Source: an uncultured Oscillospiraceae bacterium (GTDB lineage: Bacteria > Bacillota > Clostridia > Oscillospirales > Oscillospiraceae). From it: a DNA stretch of 62,946 nucleotides. The notes under the pieces are model-generated. The model saw nothing but the letters and a program-made list of their open reading frames with translations. It had not been told where the DNA came from and did not search any database. Position 1 is the stretch's first letter; each line of letters opens with the position of its first letter. Location: NCBI GenBank assembly GCA_900758315.1, contig CAAERF010000495.1, forward strand, positions 1 through 62,946, in the 5' to 3' direction. A program made the position numbers and the translations under genes. This document shows positions 50,440 through 60,723 of the stretch, in pieces.

Positions 50440-52158
50440 TCAGTCGTTTTTGCTGTTTTCCACGACCTTATAGCGCTTAATCTTCATGGTGTTGGTCTTT
50501 TCAAACTCACTTTTGCGGATCTTCACCTTGTTGATCCGCTTGTGAGAGGGCTGGGAGGCGTTGTAGTCATTGATGCGCTCCTGAATGACCGCCTTCAGAT
50601 CGTTGTCACACAGGTCATTTTCTGTGGGGAAGATCTCAGCCACCATCAGGTTGCCCTCGGGGTACACCACCACCTCGGCGATCTCGGGGATCTGGCCGAG
50701 CATGTACTCGATCTCCTCGGGGGAGACGTTTTCACCGTTGGACAGGATGATCAGATTTTTCTTCCGGCCGGTGATGGTCAGGGAACCGTCCTTGTTGATC
50801 CGGCCCAGGTCACCGGTACAGAACCAGCCGTCCCGGAAGGCATCGGCGGTGGAGTGGGGATCGTTGTAGTAGCCCAGCATGACACCGGGGCCTTTGACCA
50901 GGATTTCGCCGCGGCCGGTGCTGTCCGGATCGTCAATCTTGAGCTCAACGCTGGGGAAGGTCCAGCCCACGCTGTCATCGGGAGCGCGGAAACCGTCCAG
51001 AGAGGTGTTGACCGAGATGATGGGAGAGCACTCGGTGATGCCGTAGCCCTGCATCAGGTCGATGCCCATGGTCCGGAACTCCTTGATGTAGCGGGGATCC
51101 AGAGCGGCGCCGCCGCAGATGATGTACTTGAGGTTGCCGCCGAACTTCTCCAGGATGGAGGAGAAGAATTTTTGCCGCTTGTCCACGCCCACCTTCATCA
51201 GAGCGTTGCTGGCAGTCATGGCCATGCGCAGGGTCTTGGCCTGGCCCTGTTTTTCGGCGGTGCGCCAGATGGTGTTGGAAAAGGTTTCGATAAACAGGGG
51301 GACCAGGAACAGAATATTGGGCTTTGCGATGGTCATCTCCCGCATAAAGGAGGGCAGGCCATTGCTGATAAAGACAGGATAGCCGTAGTGGATAATGAGC
51401 AATACGCCGGTGTTCAGGCCGAAGGCGTGGGTAAAGGGCAGGATAGCCAGGGTAGGGCCTTCGGGTTGGTAGACCTGAGCGGCGTCGTTGACGTTGGCGA
51501 GGATGTTGGTGTGGGAGAGCATCACGCCCTTACTGGTGCCGGAGGTGCCGGAAGTGAAGAAGATCACGCACATCTGGTCCGGATCCAGTTCCACCTTCTC
51601 ATACAGGCCCCGCCCCTTCTCATAGAACCGCCGGCCCTTTTCCATCCAGTCGTCCAGATCCCGCATACTGAAGCAGTACTTGGATTTCAGCAGCTTCTGC
51701 TCCAGCAGTTCCTGTTCATAAGTGTACTTGGCCGAGGTGACCACCACATCCGCCTGGCTCTGGAAGATCAGGGTGGAGGCCTCCGCCGGGGTGGCGTCCT
51801 TGGAGACCAGGACGGCGATGTTGCCGCTGGTGATGATGGCGAAGAAGCAGAGGAGCCACTGATAGGAGTTCTCGCCCACCAGGGCGATCTTGCGGCCGCG
51901 AATGCCCCGCTTGAGCATGTAGGTGCCCAGATAGGTGACCTGCCGGTAGAACTCACCGTAGGTGTGGGTGATCACCTCCTGACGGCCCTTCAGATACTGA
52001 AAGGCGATGTCATTGGGACGGTGGATGGCCTTGTATTCGATCAGCTCCCGCAGGGTCCGGTAGGTGGGGAAGGACTCCGGCGGAGTGTAGGATTTCTTTC
52101 GGGGAAGCAGGCCCTTCAGCGGGCCGGTGATGATACCTCTGTTTTTAATATGATCCAT
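50440..52158 (-). CDS. AMP-dependent synthetase/ligase (acyl-CoA synthetase-like)
   Basis: A 572-residue ANL-superfamily enzyme activating a carboxylic (probably fatty) acid as acyl-AMP. The phosphate loop is FFTSGTSGTSKGVMLSH, the adenine-binding motif is MQGYGITECSPI, and the hinge is WFCTGDLGRINKDGSLTITGRKKNLIIL. The C-terminal catalytic Lys may be in NTMKIKRYKV. It is of the long-chain FadD-like group; the substrate is not certain. Monocistronic, GAGG before the ATG. Confidence 0.92.
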   Translation of the reverse strand: MDHIKNRGIITGPLKGLLPRKKSYTPPESFPTYRTLRELIEYKAIHRPNDIAFQYLKGRQEVITHTYGEFYRQVTYLGTYMLKRGIRGRKIALVGENSYQWLLCFFAIITSGNIAVLVSKDATPAEASTLIFQSQADVVVTSAKYTYEQELLEQKLLKSKYCFSMRDLDDWMEKGRRFYEKGRGLYEKVELDPDQMCVIFFTSGTSGTSKGVMLSHTNILANVNDAAQVYQPEGPTLAILPFTHAFGLNTGVLLIIHYGYPVFISNGLPSFMREMTIAKPNILFLVPLFIETFSNTIWRTAEKQGQAKTLRMAMTASNALMKVGVDKRQKFFSSILEKFGGNLKYIICGGAALDPRYIKEFRTMGIDLMQGYGITECSPIISVNTSLDGFRAPDDSVGWTFPSVELKIDDPDSTGRGEILVKGPGVMLGYYNDPHSTADAFRDGWFCTGDLGRINKDGSLTITGRKKNLIILSNGENVSPEEIEYMLGQIPEIAEVVVYPEGNLMVAEIFPTENDLCDNDLKAVIQERINDYNASQPSHKRINKVKIRKSEFEKTNTMKIKRYKVVENSKND

Positions 52159-52397
52159 AGTGAAAGTGCCTCATTTCTCATGGTATCGGCGGGCGCCGGC
52201 ATCCCGTCCGGGAGCGGTCCCTCGGCTGCATCGTCAAAGGGAATGGACAGGCCGTGCTCTACCGCCGGAGGGCGGGAGCGGCCTGTACCTCTGTCCAGTT
52301 GAAAAAACACCGTGTGCTTACTGGAATTATAGAACATTTTACCGTCTTTTAGAGGGGAAATCAAGGGCAGTTTCGATGAAATGTTTGTGAACAGAAG

Positions 52398-52432
52398 AAA
52401 ACACCGCAACTCAAACGGTTGCGGTGTTTTGA
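52398..52432 (-). terminator. infC-rpmI-rplT operon terminator
   Basis: AAAACACCGCAAC/GTTGCGGTGTTTT stem, 12 nt after the rplT stop, with T-rich flanks on both strands. Confidence 0.9.
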
Positions 52433-52443
52433 AAGGCAGTTTT

Positions 52444-52800
52444 TCAGGCCAGCTTGCTCTTGGCCAGCTCGGTGAGCTGGGTGAAAGCGGCCTTGTCGTT
52501 GACGGCCAGCTCGGCGAGCATCTTGCGGTCGATCTCCACGTTGGCCAGCTTGAGGCCGTGCATGAAGGTGGAGTAGTTCATACCGCACTGCTTGCAGGCG
52601 GCGCTGATTCTGGTGATCCACAGGCGGCGGAAGTCACGCTTTTTCAGCCGGCGGCCGGTGTAAGCGTAGGTCAGGGACTTCATCATGGCCTGATTGGCCA
52701 TCTTGTAGTGCTTGCTCTTGGAGCCCCAGTAGCCCTTGGCCATCTTCAGAACTTTATTTCTTCTCTTGCGCGTCATCATTGCGCGTTTGACTCTTGCCAT
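52444..52800 (-). CDS. rplT: 50S ribosomal protein L20
   Basis: A 118-residue basic protein, [20 protein letters not shown] at the N-terminus and [20 protein letters not shown] further on, standard L20. L20 represses its own operon by binding the infC leader in Firmicutes. Third gene of infC-rpmI-rplT, 21 nt after rpmI. Confidence 0.98.
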   Translation of the reverse strand: MARVKRAMMTRKRRNKVLKMAKGYWGSKSKHYKMANQAMMKSLTYAYTGRRLKKRDFRRLWITRISAACKQCGMNYSTFMHGLKLANVEIDRKMLAELAVNDKAAFTQLTELAKSKLA

Positions 52801-52821
52801 TTCAGTAGCCTCCTATTCCGA

Positions 52822-53019
52822 TTATTTGTAAGGGATCATCTTGCGGATGGTGGGTGCATTGGTCTCATCCGCGTATACGCCCTTGCGGAGACCTCTCTTC
52901 CGCTTGGTGGTCTTCTTGGTCAGAATGTGGCTGGCGTAAGCGTGAGCGCGCTTCACTTTACCGGTTTTGCTGAGCTTAAATCTCTTTTTCGCACCGCTGT
53001 GCGTTTTCATCTTAGGCAT
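52822..53019 (-). CDS. rpmI: 50S ribosomal protein L35
   Basis: A 65-residue basic protein ([20 protein letters not shown]...), full length, with a good AAAGGAG site. Lies between infC and rplT as in nearly all bacteria. Confidence 0.98.
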   Translation of the reverse strand: MPKMKTHSGAKKRFKLSKTGKVKRAHAYASHILTKKTTKRKRGLRKGVYADETNAPTIRKMIPYK

Positions 53020-53060
53020 AGATGGGAGCTCCTTTCGTCAGGCGGAGGGATCCGCCGCGT

Positions 53061-53606
53061 TTATTTTTTGGGAGAATCCTTTTTGGGATCCTTGGAGACC
53101 TTGGGGGAGAGCATCATGGTCATGTGCCGGCCCTCCAGCTTGGGGGTGCGGTCCACGGTGGCGAACTCAGCGCAGCTTTCCGCAAATCTCTTCAGCAGGT
53201 CCTCACCAATGCTGGTGTGGGCCATCTGGCGGCCGCGGAAACGCACAGTCACCTTCACCCGGTTGCCGGCCGCCAGGAACTTGGCGGCATTGCGGAGCTT
53301 TGTATTGAGGTCCCCAATGTCGATGCCCGGGGACATGCGAATTTCTTTGATCTCCACGACATGCTGATTCTTTTTGGCTTCCTTCTCCCGCTTGGACTGC
53401 TCGAAGCGGAACTTGCCGTAGTCCATCACCTTGCAGACGGGGGGGGTAGCCTTGGGAGAGATTTTGACCAGGTCCAGTCCTGCTTTGGCCGCCACGGACA
53501 GTGCGTCGCGGGAGGACATGATCCCTAGCTGCTGACCATCGGAGGAGACCAGGCGTACTTCTTTGTCCCGGATGTCCTCGTTGATCTGATGCGCCATTTT
53601 GCTAAT
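53061..53606 (-). CDS. infC: translation initiation factor IF-3
   Basis: A 181-residue IF-3: the N-domain has INEDIRDKEVRLVSSDGQQL, the linker KFRFEQSKREKEAKKNQ, and the C-domain GDLNTKLRNAAKFLAAGNRVK. I place the start at ATT (53604-53606), giving (M)SKMAHQ. GGAGG lies 9 nt before ATT but 18 nt before the first ATG. A rare ATT/ATA start is the conserved device by which IF-3 limits its own translation. Confidence 0.93.
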   Translation of the reverse strand: MSKMAHQINEDIRDKEVRLVSSDGQQLGIMSSRDALSVAAKAGLDLVKISPKATPPVCKVMDYGKFRFEQSKREKEAKKNQHVVEIKEIRMSPGIDIGDLNTKLRNAAKFLAAGNRVKVTVRFRGRQMAHTSIGEDLLKRFAESCAEFATVDRTPKLEGRHMTMMLSPKVSKDPKKDSPKK

Positions 53607-53795
53607 ACCGAAACACCTCCAAAACAGATTGAAAAAACGGATACCAGAACGGCATCCGCGACAGGGCAGACCCGCACCGGAGGCGAGGGAACTGCGGGCT
53701 ATCAACCACCGCGCACGGGCACGGGAGGTGAGGAAGGGATACCATCCTGCTTTGTTTTACTGAAATACTATACCAGTTTGGGCGGCGGTTGTCAA
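53607..53795 (-). promoter_or_regulatory. infC operon promoter and L20/IF3 leader with attenuator
   Basis: Promoter TTGACA (53790-53795), 17 nt, TATAGT (53767-53772) on the minus strand. The 155-nt leader contains a terminator GGATGCC/GGTATCC plus six T (53632-53658), right before the infC ribosome site. This matches the L20 leader arrangement, in which excess L20 favours termination. The L20-binding pseudoknot was not modelled. Confidence 0.75.
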
Positions 53796-53806
53796 GGGCG
53801 GGATGA

Positions 53807-53838
53807 GAAAAAAGCCTGTCCGGAAGGGGACAGGCTCT
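53807..53838 (-). terminator. terminator downstream of the ABC-2 permease gene
   Basis: AGCCTGTCC...GGACAGGCT with six T on the minus strand. Confidence 0.85.
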
Positions 53839-53849
53839 GGTGTCAGGTA

Positions 53850-53985
53850 AACTTTGCGTAGAAGCGGCCTCGCAGAGTTCCGTCGTCGAAGAGGACGGAA
53901 TAAAATGTGATTCGTTTTTTCCGGGGACATGTGCCTCGGAAAAAACACTTTAGCTACTCGATCAAATGCCTGCATTTGATCGAAA
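53850..53985 (-). other. untranslated or remnant region with two palindromes and a 36-codon open frame
   Basis: Between the permease stop and its terminator lie two palindromes: CGATCAAATGC-CT-GCATTTGATCG (53959-53982) and TTTTTTCCG...CGGAAAAAA (53916-53947). An open frame without a clear start codon ends at about 53850. It reads ...GTCPRKKRITFYSVLFDDG and then LRGRFYAKFT. It could be a decayed 3' gene end or a repeat element. I cannot assign it. Confidence 0.35.
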
Positions 53986-53991
53986 TGACAG

Positions 53992-54774
53992 TTAGATGGT
54001 TTTCACGTAGCGGCGTTCATACCGGTAGATCAGGGCCACACCGCAGGCGGAGATGATCAGGCCCACCACGGTCCAGAGGATCAGCCAGTGCCACAGGGGC
54101 TGCTGGGCGTAGAGGAGGGTATTGCGCAGCTGGGTGATGATGTAGCAGGTGGGGTTGAGCCGAACCATACAGTAGCGGACAATTCCCGTCAGCTGGCGCT
54201 CCGGGTTGTAGAAGATGCCGGACATGTAGAACAGCAGGCGCAGGACCACGTTGACGATGTTGGCCAGGTCCTCGAAAAAGACGCCGAAGTGGAGCAGCCA
54301 GCAGCTGAGGCCGAAGGTCAGCAGAAACAGCAGCAGCAGGAATGGGAACACCCACAGCATGGTTGGGCTGGGCGGGATCTGATAGAGCAGCATGGTGATG
54401 ATGACGATGCCGAAGGAGATGAGCATTTTGAATCCGTTGACCATCATGGACGAGAGGATCAAAATAAACTTGGGCAGGTACACCTTGGACAGCACCGACT
54501 TGTACTTTTTCACCAGCTTGACGCTCTGCTTCACCGACCGGTTGAAGAACTCCCAGGAGCTGTACCCCAGAAAGATAAAGGCGCACAGGTAGTCCTGACT
54601 TCGTCCGAAGACGATGCTGTACACGAAGGTGTACACCAGCATAAACAGCAGCGGGTCCAGAATCCACCACAGCCAGTTCAGAAAGGAACCGGCCACCTCA
54701 TTTTTCAGCTGAGCCCTGGCGGAGTAGACCATATAGCGGCGATATTTCATAATATCCTGGATAAAACGCTTCAT
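53992..54774 (-). CDS. ABC-2 type polysaccharide/teichoic-acid export permease (Wzm/TagG-like)
   Basis: A 260-residue, six-helix ABC-2 permease of the Wzm/TagG/KpsM type. It has the amphipathic start (YRRYMVYSARAQLKNEVAGS), then WILDPLLFMLVYTFVYS, a WEFFNRSVKQSVKLVKKYK cytoplasmic loop, and FYMSGIFYNPER before the last helices. Such permeases need a Wzt/TagH-type ATPase, usually the next gene; none is here, only a terminator. It is therefore an orphan subunit. Confidence 0.85.
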   Translation of the reverse strand: MKRFIQDIMKYRRYMVYSARAQLKNEVAGSFLNWLWWILDPLLFMLVYTFVYSIVFGRSQDYLCAFIFLGYSSWEFFNRSVKQSVKLVKKYKSVLSKVYLPKFILILSSMMVNGFKMLISFGIVIITMLLYQIPPSPTMLWVFPFLLLLFLLTFGLSCWLLHFGVFFEDLANIVNVVLRLLFYMSGIFYNPERQLTGIVRYCMVRLNPTCYIITQLRNTLLYAQQPLWHWLILWTVVGLIISACGVALIYRYERRYVKTI

Positions 54775-54977
54775 AGCGGAATGGCTCCCTTCTGGGATTT
54801 CGGATGGAACAGCTTATTATACCAGCCGCCGGGGCCCTACGTCAACTGGAACCGGAGCTGGTTTAGCGGCGATTGTGGGCGGGTAAAATGAAAGGGACGG
54901 CTTGCCTTTTGCCCGCGGTACCATTATACTGGTGTCAAGAAATGACGCCCAAATGGGGCGAAAGGATGTTGTAACAT

Positions 54978-56072
54978 ATGAAATTAGGTATCGTGGGTCT
55001 GCCCAACGTGGGCAAGAGCACCCTTTTCAACGCCATCACCAAAGCCGGCGCGGAGTGCGCCAACTATCCCTTCTGCACCATCGAACCCAACGTGGGCACG
55101 GTGGCGGTGCCCGACGCCCGGCTGGACTGGCTCACCGAGCTGTACCACCCCAAGAAGACCACTCCGGCGGTCATCGAGTTTGTGGACATCGCCGGCCTGG
55201 TCAAGGGCGCCAGCCACGGCGAGGGTCTGGGCAACAAGTTCCTCTCCAATATCCGGGGCACCGAGGCCATTGTCCATGTGGTGCGCTGCTTTGATGACGA
55301 GAACGTCATCCACGTGGAGGGGAGCACCGACCCCATCCGGGACATTGGTATCATCGACCTGGAGCTGATTATGGCGGACCTGGAGATGGTGGACCGCCGG
55401 ATTGAGAAGGCCAAGAAGGCCAGCAAGGGCGACAAGAAGTTCCTGCGGGAAGTGGAGGTGTTCACCGGTCTCCGGGAGCACCTGAACAATGGCGGCAGTG
55501 TCCGCAGCTACCAGTGCGAGCCGGACGAGCGGGAGCTGATCGCCACCAGCGACCTGCTGAGTATGAAGCCCATCATCTACGCGGCCAACCTGGACGAGGA
55601 CACCTTTGGCGGCGACTACGCGGGCAATCCCTACTACCAGCAGGTGAAGGAGCTGGCGGACAAGGAGGGCGCCCAGGTGATTCCGGTCTGCGCCCGGCTG
55701 GAGGAAGAGCTGTCCCAGATGGAGGAAGAGGAGAAGGCCATGTTCATGGAGGAGATGGGCATTTCCGAATCCGGTCTGGACCGGCTGATCAAGGCCAGCT
55801 ACACCCTGCTGGGTCTGATCTCCTTCCTGACCTCCGGCGAGGACGAGTGCCGGGCCTGGACCATCACCCGAGGCACCAAGGCGCCCCAGGCGGCGGGCAA
55901 AATCCACTCCGACTTCGAGCGGGGCTTCATCCGGGCTGAGGTGATCGCCTACGATGACATGGTGGCCTGCGGCAGCGAGAAGGTGGCCCGGGAAAAGGGT
56001 CTCATGCGCAGCGAGGGCAAGGAGTATGTGGTCCAGGACGGCGACATTATTTTGTTCCGGTTCAATGTGTAA
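54978..56072 (+). CDS. ychF: ribosome-binding ATPase YchF (OLA1-like)
   Basis: A 364-residue Obg-family P-loop protein. G1 is GLPNVGKST and G3 DIAGLVKGASHGEGLGNKFL. The non-canonical G4 region (AANLDED) explains its preference for ATP over GTP. The coiled-coil arm lies around 130-200 and the TGS domain at the C-terminus (ARTWTIT-like CRAWTITRGTKAPQAAGKIH). It works on the ribosome and in stress control. Followed 22 nt later by the thioesterase gene. Confidence 0.96.
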   Translation: MKLGIVGLPNVGKSTLFNAITKAGAECANYPFCTIEPNVGTVAVPDARLDWLTELYHPKKTTPAVIEFVDIAGLVKGASHGEGLGNKFLSNIRGTEAIVHVVRCFDDENVIHVEGSTDPIRDIGIIDLELIMADLEMVDRRIEKAKKASKGDKKFLREVEVFTGLREHLNNGGSVRSYQCEPDERELIATSDLLSMKPIIYAANLDEDTFGGDYAGNPYYQQVKELADKEGAQVIPVCARLEEELSQMEEEEKAMFMEEMGISESGLDRLIKASYTLLGLISFLTSGEDECRAWTITRGTKAPQAAGKIHSDFERGFIRAEVIAYDDMVACGSEKVAREKGLMRSEGKEYVVQDGDIILFRFNV

Positions 56073-56094
56073 GTGAGGAAGTGAGCAAAAATCT

Positions 56095-56814
56095 ATGATT
56101 TACAGCTATGAACGGCGGATCGCCATGAGCCACGTGGACGAGAACTGGAAGCTGAATCCGGCCAGCGCGCTGGACCTGCTCCAGAACTGCGCCATGTTCC
56201 ACACGGTGGAAGCGGGAAGCGGTCCCGATGTGTTGAAGGCGGAGAATCTGGCCTGGGTGATCAACAGCTGGAACGTCTACTTTGACCGGCCCTGTGATTT
56301 CCTGGACACTGTCCGGCTCTCCACCTGGGCCCATGGCTTTGACCGGGTCTTTGCCCATCGAAATTTTCTCCTTGAGAACAGCCGTGGGGAGACCTGTATC
56401 CGGGCGGACACGGTGTGGATTCTCATGCAGATGGACAAGCAGTTCCCGGTCCGGATGAAGAAGGAGCAGCTGGAGAAGTACGCCACCAATCCCCGGCTGG
56501 ACATGCCGCCCATGGAGCGGCGGGTGGAGCTGCCCGAGGGCATGGAGGACCGGCCCAGTTTTACGGTGCCCCACTACGCGGTGGACGCCAACCACCACAT
56601 GAACAACGTGTGGTACGTCCGCTTTGCCCTGGAGTACCTGCCGCAGGGCTTCCAGCTCAAGCGGCTGCGGGTGGAGTACGCCAAGTCCGCCCGGTATCGG
56701 GACAAGGTGTATCCCAGAGTCCGGCAGGAACCGGGCATGTTCTGGGTGGAGCTGGCCGACGAGAGCGGCAAGAGCTTTGTGAAAATCGAGTTCAGCGAGC
56801 ACGCGGAATCGTAA
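56095..56814 (+). CDS. acyl-ACP thioesterase
   Basis: A 239-residue double-hotdog protein of the FatA/FatB-like acyl-ACP thioesterase family, which releases free fatty acids from acyl-ACP. The N-hotdog has WNVYFDRPCDFLDTVRLSTW. The C-hotdog has the catalytic-type motif VDANHHMNNVWYVRFALE (N...H). Such bacterial enzymes occur in gut Firmicutes and may tune chain length. GAGGAAGTGAGC precedes the ATG; apparently co-transcribed with ychF. Confidence 0.9.
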   Translation: MIYSYERRIAMSHVDENWKLNPASALDLLQNCAMFHTVEAGSGPDVLKAENLAWVINSWNVYFDRPCDFLDTVRLSTWAHGFDRVFAHRNFLLENSRGETCIRADTVWILMQMDKQFPVRMKKEQLEKYATNPRLDMPPMERRVELPEGMEDRPSFTVPHYAVDANHHMNNVWYVRFALEYLPQGFQLKRLRVEYAKSARYRDKVYPRVRQEPGMFWVELADESGKSFVKIEFSEHAES

Positions 56815-56816
56815 AA

Positions 56817-56854
56817 AGACGCCCTGGAGAGCAAGACTCTTTCCAGGGCGTTTT
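56817..56854. terminator. bidirectional terminator
   Basis: ACGCCCTGGA/CCAGGGCGT stem with an inner GAG...CTC and a TTTT tail; separates the convergent thioesterase and isochorismatase genes. Confidence 0.88.
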
Positions 56855-56861
56855 CATATTT

Positions 56862-57509
56862 TTAGGGCTCCGGCGGCGTGGCGTCGGCCAGCACCTGTTC
56901 CCGGACCTGAGCGGCCAGATCGGGAGGCTCGTGACCGGCGAGAAAATCCGCACTGGTCAGCAGGCAGGCGCCGATGTTGGCCATATCCCGCAGGTTGGAC
57001 TGTTGAATGTCCTTGTCGTTGGAGGAGCAGCAGTCGGTGAGCACCGCCACGTTGTAGTCCAGGGAGATCCCGTCGTAGCAGGTGGTGCGGATGCAGTTGG
57101 GGGTGGTGGTTCCGGCCAGATAGAGGGTGCGGACGCCCAGCCGGCGGAGAATCAGGTCCAGCTCGGTCTGGAAGAAGGCGGAGAACCGGGGTTTGACGAT
57201 CGTGTAGTCGCCGGGCTGGGGTGTGACCTCCGGCGGCGTCTCAATGGAGCCGGGACCGGAACTGCCCGGAGCCAGCGGCTTTCCACCGGCGAACCAGCCC
57301 GGATACCGGGTGTTTTCCACGTCACTGCCATTGGCGCGATAGGTCCGGGTGACGAAAAACACCGGGATGCCGGTTGCGCGGGCGTGGGCGATCACCCGAC
57401 CGCAGGCGGGCAGGGTGGCCGCAGCCTGGCGGATGCACAGAGGGGAGTCTGCGTCCAAAAAGCCGCGCTCCAGGTCGATCACCAACAGGGCGGATGGTTG
57501 TCTCATCAT
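56862..57509 (-). CDS. isochorismatase-family cysteine hydrolase
   Basis: A 215-residue hydrolase of the isochorismatase/nicotinamidase fold. The triad is visible: Asp12 in LLVIDLERGF, Lys in DYTIVKPRFSAFF, and Cys in GTTTPNCIRTTCYD, next to a likely cis-peptide. Substrates in the family range from nicotinamide to N-carbamoyl compounds, so the reaction is open. Two adjacent ATG codons follow the obg stop by 2 nt; the first is chosen. Last gene of the obg cluster. Confidence 0.88.
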   Translation of the reverse strand: MMRQPSALLVIDLERGFLDADSPLCIRQAAATLPACGRVIAHARATGIPVFFVTRTYRANGSDVENTRYPGWFAGGKPLAPGSSGPGSIETPPEVTPQPGDYTIVKPRFSAFFQTELDLILRRLGVRTLYLAGTTTPNCIRTTCYDGISLDYNVAVLTDCCSSNDKDIQQSNLRDMANIGACLLTSADFLAGHEPPDLAAQVREQVLADATPPEP

Positions 57510-57511
57510 AC

Positions 57512-59403
<1,892 letters not shown>

Positions 59404-59479
59404 TTCATACTCCTTTTGCCGGGCGCGGTGTGAAAAAACGCCCCGAACAGCGGCGTTCGGGGCGCAATGGTGGCAATGA

Positions 59480-59761
59480 TTACTGGGGGATCTCCACGAT
59501 GGAGACCTTTTTGCGGTCCTTGCCCATCCGCTCAAACTTGACGGTGCCGTCCTTCAGAGCGAACAGCGTATCGTCCTTGCCCTTGCCCACGTTGGTGCCG
59601 GGATGGATCTTGGTGCCGCGCTGACGGACCAGGATGTTGCCGGCCAGCACGAACTGACCGTCGCCGCGCTTGACGCCCAGACGCTTGGACTCGGAGTCAC
59701 GGCCGTTACGGGTGGAGCCGACGCCCTTCTTGTGAGCGAAGAACTGGATGGAAATCAGCAT
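59480..59761 (-). CDS. rpmA: 50S ribosomal protein L27 (with cleavable N-terminal extension)
   Basis: A 93-residue L27. The sequence starts [20 protein letters not shown]: the extension ending in QFF is typical of Firmicutes and is cut before AHKKG by Prp, which is encoded 41 nt upstream. The remainder is standard ([19 protein letters not shown]). The mature N-terminus reaches the peptidyl-transferase centre, so cleavage is essential. Confidence 0.97.
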   Translation of the reverse strand: MLISIQFFAHKKGVGSTRNGRDSESKRLGVKRGDGQFVLAGNILVRQRGTKIHPGTNVGKGKDDTLFALKDGTVKFERMGKDRKKVSIVEIPQ

Positions 59762-59802
59762 AGGGGTTACACCTCCGTTTTGGTGAAGTCAGGGGGTGGC
59801 CG

Positions 59803-60162
59803 TCACAGGGACTCGGACCCCGGTTCGTCGGGGGAGTCATCGACCACTTGGAAGTATTGGGGATAGACCTGGTGGAGCTCGGAGAAGTAGACCATCATTC
59901 CGGCCAGCAGGTTCTGGCAGGTGGCCTCATCGGTGACCGAGAGTCCGCCGGGCAGATGGAAGGAGAGCCAGGCCGTGGCGGGATCGGTCCGCACGGCGGC
60001 GGCCAGGCCCAGCACGTCGTTGACGGTGGCGTTCACCAGGTTGACGGCGCTGGAGACGGCGGCGCAGACGATGTCGGAATCCTCCTCGGCGTAGCCGCTG
60101 TGGCCCCGGACGTCAAAGCCGACGATCCGGTCGCCTTCCATATGAAACGTGACGGTGGTCAT
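59803..60162 (-). CDS. prp: ribosomal-processing cysteine protease Prp
   Basis: A 119-residue protease that removes the L27 N-terminal extension. The catalytic dyad is visible: His21 in GHSGYAEEDSDIVC and Cys33 within the same segment, the Prp (YsxB) signature. It lies between rplU (6 nt) and rpmA (41 nt), the canonical Firmicutes order. The acidic tail DDSPDEPGSESL is slightly long. Confidence 0.95.
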   Translation of the reverse strand: MTTVTFHMEGDRIVGFDVRGHSGYAEEDSDIVCAAVSSAVNLVNATVNDVLGLAAAVRTDPATAWLSFHLPGGLSVTDEATCQNLLAGMMVYFSELHQVYPQYFQVVDDSPDEPGSESL

Positions 60163-60168
60163 TTTTGC

Positions 60169-60483
60169 TTACGCGGTGATGATCTTGTCAATGACGACCT
60201 TGGTATAGGGCTGACGATGGCCCTGGCGTTTCCGGTAACCCTTCTTGGGCTTGTACTTAAAGATACGGATCTTCTTGCCCTTGCCATTCTTGTCGACAAT
60301 GGCCTGGACCTTAGCACCCTCCACCAAGGGAGCGCCGAAGGTAGCGGTCTCGCCGTCGATGACGGCCAGCACCTCATCGAAGGTCACAATGTCACCGGCC
60401 TGAGCGGGGAGCTTCTCGACGAACAGGAATTCGCCCTCTGCTACCTTGTACTGCTTGCCGCCGGTCTTGATAATTGCGGTCAT
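60169..60483 (-). CDS. rplU: 50S ribosomal protein L21
   Basis: A 104-residue L21: [19 protein letters not shown] at the N-terminus and [19 protein letters not shown] near the C-terminus. First gene of rplU-prp-rpmA. AAAGAGGTG precedes the ATG. Confidence 0.98.
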   Translation of the reverse strand: MTAIIKTGGKQYKVAEGEFLFVEKLPAQAGDIVTFDEVLAVIDGETATFGAPLVEGAKVQAIVDKNGKGKKIRIFKYKPKKGYRKRQGHRQPYTKVVIDKIITA

Positions 60484-60623
60484 GGGATTGCACCTCTTTC
60501 CTTAAAAACGGGCTCGCTCTCGTGGGTGTTGGGGCCGATGGCCCTGACCTCAGGGCATACCTCACCTTAGGGACCCAGTCAAAGCGGCCTTTATAGTATA
60601 TCAGCGGGAAAAGGGCTTGTCAA
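60484..60623 (-). promoter_or_regulatory. rplU promoter and L21-type leader
   Basis: TTGACA (60618-60623), 17 nt, TATACT (60595-60600) on the minus strand. The leader of about 105 nt contains GCCCTGA/TCAGGGC (about 60541-60557), GGCC-ATC-GGCC next to it and a GGGTCCCTAAGGTGAGG segment. Firmicutes rplU is usually preceded by an L21 leader RNA; the match is by position and general shape only. Confidence 0.6.
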
Positions 60624-60723
60624 GGGAGAATTGGTTCGAAGGCGCCTTGATTTGATAGGTTGGATTGGAGTATAATAATTGGGAATAACCTCAGAACGAT
60701 TGAGAAAGGGCGGATGTATCGCT

